Shown here piece after piece: positions 8,821-17,666 of a stretch of 64,000 bases of DNA (position 1 is the first letter of the stretch; each line of letters starts with the position of its first letter). The notes under the pieces are model-generated. The model made no database searches, was not told the DNA's origin, and saw nothing but the letters and a program-made list of their open reading frames with translations. The translations under genes were made by a program, and so were the position numbers. Origin of the DNA: UA16 sp905478895 (GTDB lineage: Bacteria > Bacteroidota > Bacteroidia > Flavobacteriales_D > Sanyastnellaceae); NCBI GenBank assembly GCA_943788495.1, contig CALSQO010000002.1, positions 1-64,000 of the forward strand. Direction: 5' to 3'.

Positions 8821-10101
8821 CATCATCGCCTCAATTTCGTCGGCTTCAAGGGGAATGTGGCCCATCAAATCAACGAAGCCGTCCTCGGTGATGAGGATGT
8901 CGTTTTCAAGGCGAATTCCCAGGTTTTCCTCCCGGATATAAATGCCCGGCTCAACGGTGAACACATGTCCAGCTTGAATCGGTTCATGCCAATGCCCGAC
9001 GTCGTGAACGTCGAGTCCAATGAAGTGTGACGTGCCGTGCATGAAATACTTTTTGTACGCGGGCCATGCGGGGTTTTCATTGGCAACTTCTTCGGCAGTG
9101 ATCAGTCCGAGATCCAATAATTCTTTCGTCATCAATTCTCCCACTTGAACGTGGTATTCGTGCAAGCTGACTCCTGGACGGAGAAGTTTCATCGCCCCAC
9201 GCATGACACTTAAAACCGCATTGTATACGGCGCGCTGGCGGTCGGTGAATTTGCCGCTCACGGGGACACATCGCGTCATGTCGGCGGCGTAGTTGCCATA
9301 TTCCGCGCCGACATCCATCAAGATAACGTCGCCCGCTTTGCATTCGTCGCTGTTCTCGATGTAGTGCAAGACACACGCATTGAATCCACTGCCGATGATC
9401 GGCGTGTAGGCGAATCCACGTGAACCGCGTCGCAAGAATTCGTGCATGAATTCCGCCTCAATCTCGTACTCCATGACCCCCGGTTTCACGAATTGCAACA
9501 CCCGCTCAAACCCCGCTTTGGTGATGTCGCAGGCGCGCTGCATTTGTTCCACCTCCTCCTGCGACTTGATCGCTCGCAAGCTGAATAAAATGGGCGCCGA
9601 GCGTTCGATTTCGTAATTCGGGTACTTCTCACGCAGAGCGGCGTTCTCTCGGGCGGTGCGCGTCTCCACCGTGATCTTCGCGCGAGCATGCGGGTTGTCA
9701 TTCAAGTACAACGCATCAGCCTCAGCCATGAGCCGATGAAACGTGCGCTCAAAGCCGGGAGTCCACTGAATATTCGCAATTCCCGTGGCCTCTGTCGCTT
9801 GCTTTTTGTTCAATTTCGCGCCTTCCCAAATGGCCAACTCCTCATTCGTCTCAGTGCTGAATAAAATCTCGCGATCTGCAGGATTGTGGGCGTCTGGAAA
9901 GAGCACCAACACCGTATTCTCTTGGTCCACACCTGTCAACCACAAAATATCGCTCGCTTGCTTGAATGGTAAAGTACCATCTGCACTTGTGGGGTAGATA
10001 TCGTTCGAGAAGAAAACCGCAATGCTCCGGGGCTTCATTTGCGCCATGAAGTTTGCGCGGTTGCGCTTGTAGAGATCAGAAGAAAGAGATTGGTATCGCA
10101 T
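8812..10101 (-). CDS. pepP: Xaa-Pro aminopeptidase (aminopeptidase P, M24B)
   Basis: A cytoplasmic metallopeptidase that removes the N-terminal residue before proline. The 429 residues contain an N-terminal creatinase-like domain (1-170) and a C-terminal pita-bread catalytic domain. The five metal ligands can be read: Asp in VILMDVGAEY, Asp in YAADMTRCVP, His in HGTSHFIGLDVHDVG, Glu in FTVEPGIYI and Glu in IRLENDILIT. The start is set at ATG 10101, because TATCTTCG (comp. 10106-10113) lies just four bases upstream and the longer frame adds no conserved sequence. It is convergent with the thioredoxin lipoprotein and divergent from ridA. Confidence 0.95.
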   Translation of the reverse strand: MRYQSLSSDLYKRNRANFMAQMKPRSIAVFFSNDIYPTSADGTLPFKQASDILWLTGVDQENTVLVLFPDAHNPADREILFSTETNEELAIWEGAKLNKKQATEATGIANIQWTPGFERTFHRLMAEADALYLNDNPHARAKITVETRTARENAALREKYPNYEIERSAPILFSLRAIKSQEEVEQMQRACDITKAGFERVLQFVKPGVMEYEIEAEFMHEFLRRGSRGFAYTPIIGSGFNACVLHYIENSDECKAGDVILMDVGAEYGNYAADMTRCVPVSGKFTDRQRAVYNAVLSVMRGAMKLLRPGVSLHEYHVQVGELMTKELLDLGLITAEEVANENPAWPAYKKYFMHGTSHFIGLDVHDVGHWHEPIQAGHVFTVEPGIYIREENLGIRLENDILITEDGFVDLMGHIPLEADEIEAMMAG

Positions 10102-10105
10102 GTCG

Positions 10106-10113
10106 CGAAGATA
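10106..10113 (-). promoter_or_regulatory. -7 box before pepP
   Basis: TATCTTCG on the minus strand (TAnnTTTG with one mismatch), separated from the pepP ATG by CGAC only. If used, the transcript would start at or next to the start codon. Confidence 0.45.
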
Positions 10114-10129
10114 CCGGCTCCTCTGCATT

Positions 10130-10217
10130 GAACCTAACTCGGCTCAAGCAGGAATCCGTTTGGCACCTTATCGTGGAATAATGAGCTATGCTCACAAGGA
10201 TAAAATTCGTTAGGTTC
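10130..10217. repeat. 9-bp inverted repeat in the pepP-ridA divergent region
   Basis: GAACCTAAC at 10130-10138 is matched by GTTAGGTTC at 10209-10217, arms of 9 bp with 70 bp between them. The pair brackets the shared promoter region of two divergent genes. A further short hairpin, GAGCA-TCTT-TGCTC, lies at about 10227-10240 and overlaps CATCTTTG (10229-10236), the likely -7 box of ridA. Regulator binding is possible but unproven. Confidence 0.4.
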
Positions 10218-10257
10218 GGAAAACAGAGCATCTTTGCTCAGAATTATTGAACGTAAA

Positions 10258-10674
10258 ATGAAACAAGGACCAAAACCAGTAGGGAATTACCCTCACACCA
10301 AATCCGTGGGCAATTTGTTGTTTTTAAGTGGAGTGGGGCCTCGTATTTCCGGAAGTGATGCCAATGATAGCGGCGTCCCTGGCCTAGAGTTGGATCACAA
10401 CGGCAATTTCAAATCCTTTGATTTTGCCGCTCAAGTGCACAGTGTTCTCGGCAATGTCAAAGCCATTCTCGAAGCCAACGGAAGCCAGTGGGAAAACCTC
10501 GTGGACATCACCGTTTTTCTGGTGGACATGCACCGGGACTTTGGCACATTCAATCGCATTTATGCCGAGTACTTCCCGGACCCTGAGACACAACCGTGCC
10601 GAACAACCGTTGAAATCAATCGACTTCCCACCCCCATTGCCATTGAGCTGAAATGCATGGCAGTGCTCGATTGA
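10258..10674 (+). CDS. RidA/YjgF family enamine deaminase (2-aminomuconate deaminase-like)
   Basis: RidA-family trimers hydrolyse reactive enamine or imine intermediates. Some members next to kynurenine-pathway genes act as 2-aminomuconate deaminases. The 138-residue protein keeps the family pattern GNLLFLSGVGP near the N-terminus and the substrate-binding Arg in the CRTTVEI segment near residue 120. An inserted loop (GSDANDSGVPG) is typical of the aminomuconate type rather than E. coli RidA. The start is ATG 10258. Tryptophan 2,3-dioxygenase two genes downstream supports a role in tryptophan breakdown, but that is inferred from context. Confidence 0.85.
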   Translation: MKQGPKPVGNYPHTKSVGNLLFLSGVGPRISGSDANDSGVPGLELDHNGNFKSFDFAAQVHSVLGNVKAILEANGSQWENLVDITVFLVDMHRDFGTFNRIYAEYFPDPETQPCRTTVEINRLPTPIAIELKCMAVLD

Positions 10675-10720
10675 AAACGGCACGTCAAAAACCTTGGCTC
10701 AATCCTTGTTATTCAAGAAC

Positions 10721-11524
10721 ATGATCAGGCCGATGCTCTTTCTTTTCTTCATGTCTGCAAGCCTTTTCAGCTTCAGTCAAGGCGATTCTACTTCCACAAC
10801 CACCATGCGTCCACTGGCTTTTGCGCCAGGGGAGCAATTGACCTACCGATTCCATTATGGTTTGTTGGACGCTGCGGAAGCGACAATCACGGTGAAAAAC
10901 TCGAAAAACCGCCGCCGTTGGACGATTGACGCCAAGGGCAAAAGCACTGGCGCATTCAGTTGGTTCTTCAAGGTGGATGACCATTACCAGTCACACATCG
11001 ACTCCGAATCCGGGTTTCCCATTCACTTTCAACGGGACATCAAAGAAGGAGGGTATGAACTTCACCAAGATTACACATTTGATCAGATCAACTTTCAAGT
11101 GGATGCCATTGCCTTCAAAGGAAAAAACGCGCCGAAACAAACCCAACACAACTTGAACGCACCTGTTTATGACATGGTGAGCGGAATTTATGCGCTGCGG
11201 GGAATCGCATTCGACGCTCTCATGGAAGGCGATACGGTTTCGGTGCCCCTATTCATGGATGAGGAGTGGTTTCAGCTCAAGGCCGTGTATGCAGGCAACG
11301 AAGACATCAAGTGGAACGGAGAAAAATGGAGCTGCTCTCTGATCCATCCTGTGATTCAAACAGGGCGAATTTGGAAAAACCCAGATGACCTCGCGGTTTA
11401 CATCACCAACGACCCAAACCGAATTCCACTCCTCGCAGAAACGCGCATCTTATTTGGATCCATTAAGATGGAACTGACCAACGCTTCAGGGTTGAGAAGT
11501 CCCAAGGGTTTTGCGCCAAACTGA
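10721..11524 (+). CDS. DUF3108 secreted protein
   Basis: A 267-residue exported protein with signal peptide MIRPMLFLFFMSASLFSFSQ, followed by the DUF3108 beta-barrel-like domain. Typical segments are APGEQLTYRFHYGLLDAAEA near residue 45 and LPVF-type strands ending in TRILFGSIKMELTN. The family is widespread in Bacteroidota and Proteobacteria, is probably periplasmic or outer-membrane associated, and has no established biochemical function. It is 46 bp downstream of ridA and 24 bp upstream of the tryptophan dioxygenase gene, apparently in one transcription unit. Confidence 0.85.
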   Translation: MIRPMLFLFFMSASLFSFSQGDSTSTTTMRPLAFAPGEQLTYRFHYGLLDAAEATITVKNSKNRRRWTIDAKGKSTGAFSWFFKVDDHYQSHIDSESGFPIHFQRDIKEGGYELHQDYTFDQINFQVDAIAFKGKNAPKQTQHNLNAPVYDMVSGIYALRGIAFDALMEGDTVSVPLFMDEEWFQLKAVYAGNEDIKWNGEKWSCSLIHPVIQTGRIWKNPDDLAVYITNDPNRIPLLAETRILFGSIKMELTNASGLRSPKGFAPN

Positions 11525-11548
11525 GCAGAATTTCCCGAATTTGGTTGC

Positions 11549-12520
11549 ATGCCCGATACACCCCCTTTCGACAAGTCCATCTTAGAGAAGCTCGAAGCCT
11601 TGCAAGCGAAATACGCTGCCATGGGGCAGGATTTGAACTCCTACCTCGATGGCCTGCTGCATGCTGATTATCTGACTTATTGGGACTACATCAACCTGGA
11701 CACCCTGCTGAGTTTGCAGCATCCCATTACGCCTTTTCCGGATGAAGAAATCTTCATCATTTATCACCAAATCACGGAGCTATATTTCAAATTGTCGCTG
11801 CATGAGTTTCAGCAACTTCAGCATGAGGAAGGGATGGATTCCACCGTGATGCTCAAACGAGTAAACCGAGTGAACCGGTACTTCGAAGCGTTAACGCACA
11901 GCTTTGAAATTATGGTTGACGGCATGGACAAGGAGCAATTTCTGAAATTCCGAATGTCGTTGCTCCCGGCCAGCGGATTCCAGAGCGCCCAATACCGGAT
12001 GATCGAAATCCACTCCACGAGTTTTGACCGATTGCTCAAGGAGGAATTCCGCGAGGCACACGCCAATCACACACCCGGCGACCTCGTCGACCTTTTTGAC
12101 AAGATTTACTGGAAAGCCGGGGCTGTTGAATTGGCTTCCGGTGATAAGACATTGACATTGCGCCAGTTTGAGCAGAAATACGATGACACGCTCATGGAGC
12201 TGGCCGAAAATTGTTTCGAAGGCAACCTTCGGTCCATTTGGAACAACCTCGGTCCGGGACAACAAACAGACGAATTGCGCCGCGCCTTGCGTTGGTTGGA
12301 TGTGAACGTAAACGTCAACTGGCCTTTGAGCCACTACAAAAGCGCCGTTCGGTACTTGCAAAAGAACCCCGAAGATATCGCAGCAACCGGCGGAACCAAT
12401 TGGCAGAAGTACCTGCCACCCCGCTTCCAAAAACGCATTTTCTATCCCGAGCTTTGGAGCGAACAAGAGCAAGCCGATTGGGGCAAGGGCTGGGTAGAAA
12501 AAGAAGTGTTTGGCCGGTGA
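11549..12520 (+). CDS. kynA: tryptophan 2,3-dioxygenase
   Basis: A haem enzyme opening the indole ring of L-tryptophan to N-formylkynurenine, the first step of the kynurenine pathway. The 323 residues are all helical in family terms. The substrate and haem pocket segment FIIYHQITELYFKLSLHE is seen near residues 69-87, with RMSLLPASGFQSAQYRMIEI around 140-160; both are diagnostic. The C-terminal region GGTNWQKYLPPRFQKRIFYPEL is typical of the longer bacterial and eukaryotic type. The stop overlaps the next start (TGATG), so the peptidase gene is coupled to it. Later kynurenine-pathway genes are not in this window, apart from the possible deaminase at 10258. Confidence 0.94.
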   Translation: MPDTPPFDKSILEKLEALQAKYAAMGQDLNSYLDGLLHADYLTYWDYINLDTLLSLQHPITPFPDEEIFIIYHQITELYFKLSLHEFQQLQHEEGMDSTVMLKRVNRVNRYFEALTHSFEIMVDGMDKEQFLKFRMSLLPASGFQSAQYRMIEIHSTSFDRLLKEEFREAHANHTPGDLVDLFDKIYWKAGAVELASGDKTLTLRQFEQKYDDTLMELAENCFEGNLRSIWNNLGPGQQTDELRRALRWLDVNVNVNWPLSHYKSAVRYLQKNPEDIAATGGTNWQKYLPPRFQKRIFYPELWSEQEQADWGKGWVEKEVFGR

Positions 12521-13755
12521 TGATTCCTCGGCTCTTTACCTGTCAAATTCTTGGTTGCGCTGCCATCCTCTTCGCATTGGGCTGTGGAAACGGCACCAAT
12601 CCAACGGCGGAAAGCGCCGGCATTCTCGCTTCTCCTGTGGAGCCGTTGGTGCGTTTTGGATTGCTGTGGGAAACGTTCGACGTGGATTCCGGGGTCGTTG
12701 CACCGGGGCAGTCCTTGTCGCACATTTTACTTCCTGCTGGGATGAGCCCTGGACAAATCACACTGCTCGCCCAAGCGACAGAGGATGAATATGACGTCCG
12801 CAACATGCGCAGCGGAAAACCTTGGTGGATTGCCTACGACCGGGACTCGACGGCAAAAGCATCCCACTTCATCTACCAACGAAACGCCCGAGAATACGCC
12901 CGCTTCGACTTACAAAAGCCCTACGCGGTCACGTTGGAAAGCCTCCCCGCGGACACCTTGATCCACCGGACCATTGGCACCATTGAAAATTCGTTGTACG
13001 TAGACCTTGAACGCCTCGGTGCCCCCACTCTTCTTGCACTCGCCATGGCCAATGTTTATGCTTGGACTGTTGATTTTTCGCGGCTGCAAAAAGGCGACGG
13101 TTTCGACGTGATGTACGAACGCACCTACGTCAACGGCGAACCCATGGGGATGCCTCGGGTCATTGCTTGCCATTTTCAACACCGAGGTCGGGAACTGCCC
13201 GCCTTCCGTTACGACCAAGGCGAGGGCTACGATTATTTCGATGCTTCAGGACAAAGTCTGCGCAAGGCATTTTTGAAGGCGCCGGTGGAATTCAGCCGCA
13301 TCAGCAGCCGTTACAACCTCAAGCGTTTTCATCCAATTCTGCAGAAAACCAAGGCCCATTACGGCACGGATTACGCCGCGCCTCAAGGAACTCCCATCAT
13401 TTCCGTGGGAGACGGAGTTGTGAGCAAATCAAGCTACACCAAAGGCAATGGCAAGTATGTCAAAATTCGCCACAACAACACCTACGAAACGCAGTACTTG
13501 CACATGTCTCGCCGGGCAGTAGCGGCAGGTGAACGGGTGAAGCAGGGCCAAGTCATTGGTTATGTTGGCTCTACGGGACTCGCCACAGGACCCCATGTTT
13601 GTTTTCGATTCTGGAAAAACGGAAAGCAGGTGGATCATTTACGGGAAGAATTCCCCCCTTCCACCCCCATCAAAGACGATCAGATGGATGCTTTTCAAGC
13701 CGCGATTCAGGAAATCAATGAGGCCATAACAGGATTGTCGAGCGTTGCAAAATAA
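12520..13755 (+). CDS. M23 family peptidase lipoprotein
   Basis: A 411-residue lipoprotein with lipobox LFALGC near residues 18-23, then an opacity-type N-terminal domain and a C-terminal LytM/M23 zinc endopeptidase domain that would cleave peptidoglycan cross-bridges. The zinc motif HxxxD is present in KAHYGTDYAAPQGTP. The second motif reads GPHVCFRFWKNGKQVD, with Cys where most M23 enzymes have the second His of HxH. The start ATG overlaps the tryptophan dioxygenase stop by one base; a longer frame upstream is only an out-of-phase reading of that gene. Location at the inner face of the outer membrane is inferred. Confidence 0.9.
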   Translation: MIPRLFTCQILGCAAILFALGCGNGTNPTAESAGILASPVEPLVRFGLLWETFDVDSGVVAPGQSLSHILLPAGMSPGQITLLAQATEDEYDVRNMRSGKPWWIAYDRDSTAKASHFIYQRNAREYARFDLQKPYAVTLESLPADTLIHRTIGTIENSLYVDLERLGAPTLLALAMANVYAWTVDFSRLQKGDGFDVMYERTYVNGEPMGMPRVIACHFQHRGRELPAFRYDQGEGYDYFDASGQSLRKAFLKAPVEFSRISSRYNLKRFHPILQKTKAHYGTDYAAPQGTPIISVGDGVVSKSSYTKGNGKYVKIRHNNTYETQYLHMSRRAVAAGERVKQGQVIGYVGSTGLATGPHVCFRFWKNGKQVDHLREEFPPSTPIKDDQMDAFQAAIQEINEAITGLSSVAK

Positions 13756-13836
13756 TAAGGCTTCGCGCCGATACATTTCATCGGATTGCAACCCTATCGC
13801 CGCTTTTGATGTCTAATCTTTGAGCCTTCCTGGCTT

Positions 13837-13909
13837 AAGCGGCATCTATTCCGAAAAATTTGTGATAACCTGCAAGAACGCACAACTTGACAGGAGTATG
13901 ATGCCGCTT
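13837..13909. repeat. 10-bp inverted repeat downstream of sufE
   Basis: AAGCGGCATC (13837-13846) is the exact reverse complement of GATGCCGCTT (13900-13909). The arms lie 53 bp apart between the convergent M23 and sufE genes, starting 3 bp after the sufE stop. Transcripts from either side could form a long-range stem. No U-run follows, so a terminator role is uncertain. Confidence 0.4.
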
Positions 13910-13912
13910 TTC

Positions 13913-14338
13913 TTATTTCGCTTGAAACGCCACGCCATAACGCTTCATCTGCTGCACCATGGAATGAAGGCCGTTTGCTCGGGTAGGACTCAGGTGCTTA
14001 TCCAAGCCGATTCTTTCGATGAACCACAAGTCAGATTCAGCAATTTCCTTGGGCGGTAACCCGTCCAAAACGCGCACCATTAAGGCAACCAGCCCTTTGG
14101 TAATGATCGCATCACTGTCCGCATAAAATCGCACGTTTCGATCTTCATTTTTGGCCGCTACCAGCCACACACGCGACTGACAGCCCCGAATCAGATGCTC
14201 GTCCAATCGATGCTCATCCGGCAAGGCATCCAATTCTTTGCCCATTTCAATGAGTTGTTCGTACTTCTCCATCCAGTCCTCGTAAAACGAGAATTCCTCT
14301 ACAATCTCTTCTTGCCTTGTTTGCAGTACGTTGCTCAT
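13913..14338 (-). CDS. sufE: SufE sulfur acceptor
   Basis: SufE takes the persulfide from SufS and passes it to the SufBCD scaffold. The 141-residue protein matches the family length. The acceptor cysteine is in RGCQSRVWL near residue 52, and the C-terminal GLVALMVRVLDGLPPKEI segment is typical. It is the last gene of the suf operon, 24 bp after sufS. Confidence 0.95.
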   Translation of the reverse strand: MSNVLQTRQEEIVEEFSFYEDWMEKYEQLIEMGKELDALPDEHRLDEHLIRGCQSRVWLVAAKNEDRNVRFYADSDAIITKGLVALMVRVLDGLPPKEIAESDLWFIERIGLDKHLSPTRANGLHSMVQQMKRYGVAFQAK

Positions 14339-14362
14339 GAAACCAATGGTGATAGATGTGAA

Positions 14363-15592
14363 TCAGCGCAGCATTTTCAGGGCGCGTTCTACGCCTTGGA
14401 CCAATGCGTCTACTTCTTGCAAGGTATTGTACGCTCCAAATGAAGCACGCACCGTGCCGGGAATATCAAAATGATCCATGATGGGCTGGGTGCAATGGTG
14501 TCCTGTTCGAACAGCAATTCCTTGTTGGTCGAGCAAGGTCCCCAAATCATACGGGTGCACGCCTTCCACGATGAAGCTTACAGCACCTGAACTCAGTGGC
14601 GCTGATCCAATGAAACGCATTCCATCAATTTTTCCTAACTGATGGCGGGCTTGAGCGGACAAAATGGTTTCGTGCTCCATCACATTTTTCAGGCCAACTC
14701 CGGTCAACCATTGCAAAGCAACCCCCAGCGCAATGGCTCCGCTAATGTGCGGCGTGCCCGCCTCAAATTTGTGTGGCAATCCCGCGTAAGTCGTGCCGTT
14801 TTCCAAACTGACCACATCAATCATTTCGCCTCCTCCACGCCATGGATTCATGGCCTCCAAAATCGCCTTTCGGCCATACAACACCCCAATACCAGTGGGT
14901 CCGTAGGATTTGTGACCGGAAAAGACATAGAAGTCACAATCCAAATCAACCACATCCACCATCATGTGCGGGAGGGCTTGAGAGCCATCGATCAAAACCG
15001 TCGCTCCCTGGGCTTTGGCCATTCGAGTCAGACGCTTGGCATCATTAATGGTCCCCAGCGTATTGGAAACATGCATGAATGCAACCATCTTGGGACCAAG
15101 TTTCAATTTTTTTTGAAAGTCGTTCTCATCCAGTGTTCCATCCTCCAAAATCGCAACGGCTTCTACCCGGGCTCCCTTTTCCTTGGCGAGCATTTGCCAG
15201 GGCACAATGTTCGCATGGTGCTCCATGTAGGTGATCAAAATGACATCACCCTCGCCTATGTGTTCGCGGCCCCAGGATTGCGCAACCAAATTAATGCCAT
15301 CTGTGGCACCTGCCACCCAAATAATTTCTTCCAAATGCGCCGCACCGATGTGGTATTGAACCGTTGAACGTGCACGCTCAAAAGCATCTGTGGCCTGCTG
15401 GGAAAGGGCATGCACCCCCCGGTGCACATTGGCATGGTAGTGCATCAAATACTCCCGCTGGGCCTCGATGACTGCAATCGGCTTTTGAGCGGATGCCGCA
15501 TGGTCCAAATAAACCAGCGGTTTGCCGTGTACCTCGCGCGCTAGAATAGGGAATTGTGCGCGGATCGCGGTCGTATCCAATGCGCTACTCAT
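14363..15592 (-). CDS. sufS: cysteine desulfurase SufS
   Basis: A PLP-dependent type II (SufS/CsdA) desulfurase releasing sulfur from L-cysteine as a persulfide. The 409-residue protein has the PLP lysine in FSGHKSYGPTGIGVLYG (about residue 225) and the catalytic cysteine in RTGHHCTQPIMDHF (about 365). Its start overlaps the sufD stop by 4 bp (ATGA), so translation is coupled. It delivers sulfur to SufE, encoded downstream. Confidence 0.97.
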   Translation of the reverse strand: MSSALDTTAIRAQFPILAREVHGKPLVYLDHAASAQKPIAVIEAQREYLMHYHANVHRGVHALSQQATDAFERARSTVQYHIGAAHLEEIIWVAGATDGINLVAQSWGREHIGEGDVILITYMEHHANIVPWQMLAKEKGARVEAVAILEDGTLDENDFQKKLKLGPKMVAFMHVSNTLGTINDAKRLTRMAKAQGATVLIDGSQALPHMMVDVVDLDCDFYVFSGHKSYGPTGIGVLYGRKAILEAMNPWRGGGEMIDVVSLENGTTYAGLPHKFEAGTPHISGAIALGVALQWLTGVGLKNVMEHETILSAQARHQLGKIDGMRFIGSAPLSSGAVSFIVEGVHPYDLGTLLDQQGIAVRTGHHCTQPIMDHFDIPGTVRASFGAYNTLQEVDALVQGVERALKMLR

Positions 15593-16917
15593 GCGGATTC
15601 CAGGGTATCATTCCAAGTGTCCCAACCGTGCTTGACGGCCAACCGGTGTTCCACTTCCATTCGTACTTCAGCTACTGCGAATCCTTCCAATACATCACCA
15701 ATAAAGGCGTGCACCAACATGGCTTTCGCTTCTTTTTCTCCAATGCCGCGCGACCGCGCATAGAACAACGCTTCTTCATCGAACTGGCCGATGGTACACC
15801 CGTGGCTGCATTTCACGTCGTCCGCATAGATTTCCAATTCAGGCTTGGCGTTGATCGTGGCTTTGTCTGTGACGAGAATGTTTCCGTTTTGCTGGTAGGC
15901 GTTGGTTTGTTGGGCATGGGGCCGGACAAACACTTTGCCATTGAAAACGCCAGAGCTCGCGCCGTAAAGTATGCCCTGGTATTGCTCGGAACTGTTGCAA
16001 TGTGCAGCCCGGTGGTCCACGGTGGTGTGGTTGTCCACGAATTCCTTCCCTTTGGGGAGGAAAAAGCCATTCAACACGGTCTCGCAGCCCTCACCATTCA
16101 ATCGAAAATTCAAATCGTTTCTCACCCAATTGCCTTGGATGGTGCCCGTATGCACACGCACCTGACTTGATTGCGCCTGATTGATTTGCTCAAATGCCAA
16201 ATGCTGCAAGGAACCTGCTTCGTCTTGCACCTTGTCCAAGGCTACCACGGCTCCGCTCTCAACGCTCATGTGGGTCATGATGTTCACCATGCCCGTTGAC
16301 GAATCGCTCGCCGTGCTCCAATGGATGAGCTCCACCTCCGCATTGGCTTCAATGTGGATGTCGTGGCGCAAAAAATTGGCATTGTTCTCGCCAGATGTGT
16401 GATGGTGGACCAACAAGGGACGATCAAGAATCACGCCTTTCGCTACGTGCAGTTTCATCCCTTCCGTCGCAAACGCTTGGTTCAACGCGGCAAACCAATC
16501 CGTGGACTCCAAAGGCCCTGGAGAACCTGCGTCCGCATCGCTCATTGAAATAGGCTCACAACGCACGCCATTGTGCACAGGCAAATCACTTGCCTTCGCA
16601 TCAAATGTGCCGTTCACAAATACCATTCGGTAAGCATGCAAACCCGGCACCGGACAGGCCTCACTGCCAGCCGCCTCGATGGTTTGCACCGAGGGCGCTT
16701 CAGGCGTGGACCAAAAACCTGCTACCGGAGTATGCTTCCATCGCTCCACACGACGGTGTGGCACCGGCAAAGCATCCAATTGCTCAGCGGCCAATCCCGT
16801 TCCCGTTCGCTGCGCAGCAAGCGCTGCACGCAACGCTTCCCCTTTGGCCTGTGTGGCCGAATGCACGTTGGGCCCACGCTTCAAATCCATTACGATGGGT
16901 TCTGCCGTTCCGGTCAT
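15589..16917 (-). CDS. sufD: Fe-S cluster assembly protein SufD
   Basis: A component of the SufBC2D scaffold, homologous to SufB. The 442 residues show the parallel beta-helix core and the C-terminal signature CSHGCTIGQFDEEALFYARSRGI (in part KCSHGCTIGQFDEEALFYAR). The N-terminus is variable, as is normal. It overlaps sufC by 4 bp (ATGA) upstream and sufS by 4 bp downstream. Confidence 0.96.
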   Translation of the reverse strand: MTGTAEPIVMDLKRGPNVHSATQAKGEALRAALAAQRTGTGLAAEQLDALPVPHRRVERWKHTPVAGFWSTPEAPSVQTIEAAGSEACPVPGLHAYRMVFVNGTFDAKASDLPVHNGVRCEPISMSDADAGSPGPLESTDWFAALNQAFATEGMKLHVAKGVILDRPLLVHHHTSGENNANFLRHDIHIEANAEVELIHWSTASDSSTGMVNIMTHMSVESGAVVALDKVQDEAGSLQHLAFEQINQAQSSQVRVHTGTIQGNWVRNDLNFRLNGEGCETVLNGFFLPKGKEFVDNHTTVDHRAAHCNSSEQYQGILYGASSGVFNGKVFVRPHAQQTNAYQQNGNILVTDKATINAKPELEIYADDVKCSHGCTIGQFDEEALFYARSRGIGEKEAKAMLVHAFIGDVLEGFAVAEVRMEVEHRLAVKHGWDTWNDTLESA

Positions 16918-17666
16918 GCGATCACGTCTTCTTTGATCCAGTCGTAGCCCTTCTCTTCCAATTTCAACGCCAAATCCTTGTCGCCTGACAACACGATTTT
17001 CCCGTCCACGAGTACGTGCACAAAGTCGGGGACGATATAATCCAACAAACGCTGGTAGTGCGTGATGACCAAGAAACTCCGATCTGGCGAACGCATCGCA
17101 TTCACGCCGTTGGCAACAATGCGCAATGCATCGATGTCCAAGCCCGAATCCGTTTCATCCAAAACAGCAAACCGCGGCTCGAGCATCGCCATTTGAAAAA
17201 TCTCATTGCGTTTCTTCTCTCCGCCTGAAAACCCTTCATTTACTGAGCGGTTGCGCAAGCGACCATCGAGCTCTACCAAAGAAGCCTTCTCCTTGACGAG
17301 GTTGAGGAAATCCTTTCCTTTGATGGGCTCCAGTCCGTCGTGTTCGCGCTTGCCATTGACGGCCGCACGCATGAAGTTGATGTTGGAAACCCCCGGAATC
17401 TCGACAGGGTATTGAAAAGCCAAGAATAAGCCTGAACGCGCACGCTCTGTGGCGTCCATTTCAAGGAGGTCCTGGCCCTCGAAGTCAACGGCACCTCCGG
17501 TGACTTCATAGTCTTCGCGTCCGGCCAACACGGATGCCAACGTAGACTTTCCCGAACCATTGGGCCCCATGATGGCATGGACTTCGCCCGGCTTGATTTC
17601 GAGGTTGAGGCCTTTTAAAATCGGAGTCTCCCCGATTGAGGCTTGGAGTTCTTTGATGTTTACCAT
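16914..17666 (-). CDS. sufC: Fe-S cluster assembly ATPase SufC
   Basis: An ABC-type ATPase that drives conformational change of SufBD during cluster assembly; it is soluble rather than a transporter. The 250-residue protein has Walker A GPNGSGKSTLA (about 35-45), signature motif FSGGEKKRNEI (about 150) and Walker B FAVLDETDSGLDIDAL. Its ATG overlaps the sufB stop (TAATG). Confidence 0.97.
   Translation of the reverse strand: MVNIKELQASIGETPILKGLNLEIKPGEVHAIMGPNGSGKSTLASVLAGREDYEVTGGAVDFEGQDLLEMDATERARSGLFLAFQYPVEIPGVSNINFMRAAVNGKREHDGLEPIKGKDFLNLVKEKASLVELDGRLRNRSVNEGFSGGEKKRNEIFQMAMLEPRFAVLDETDSGLDIDALRIVANGVNAMRSPDRSFLVITHYQRLLDYIVPDFVHVLVDGKIVLSGDKDLALKLEEKGYDWIKEDVIA

Noticed and set aside
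12211..12519. N-terminal extension of the M23 lipoprotein frame
   Set aside because: It lies inside the tryptophan dioxygenase gene in another phase, and the lipoprotein signal starts at 12520.
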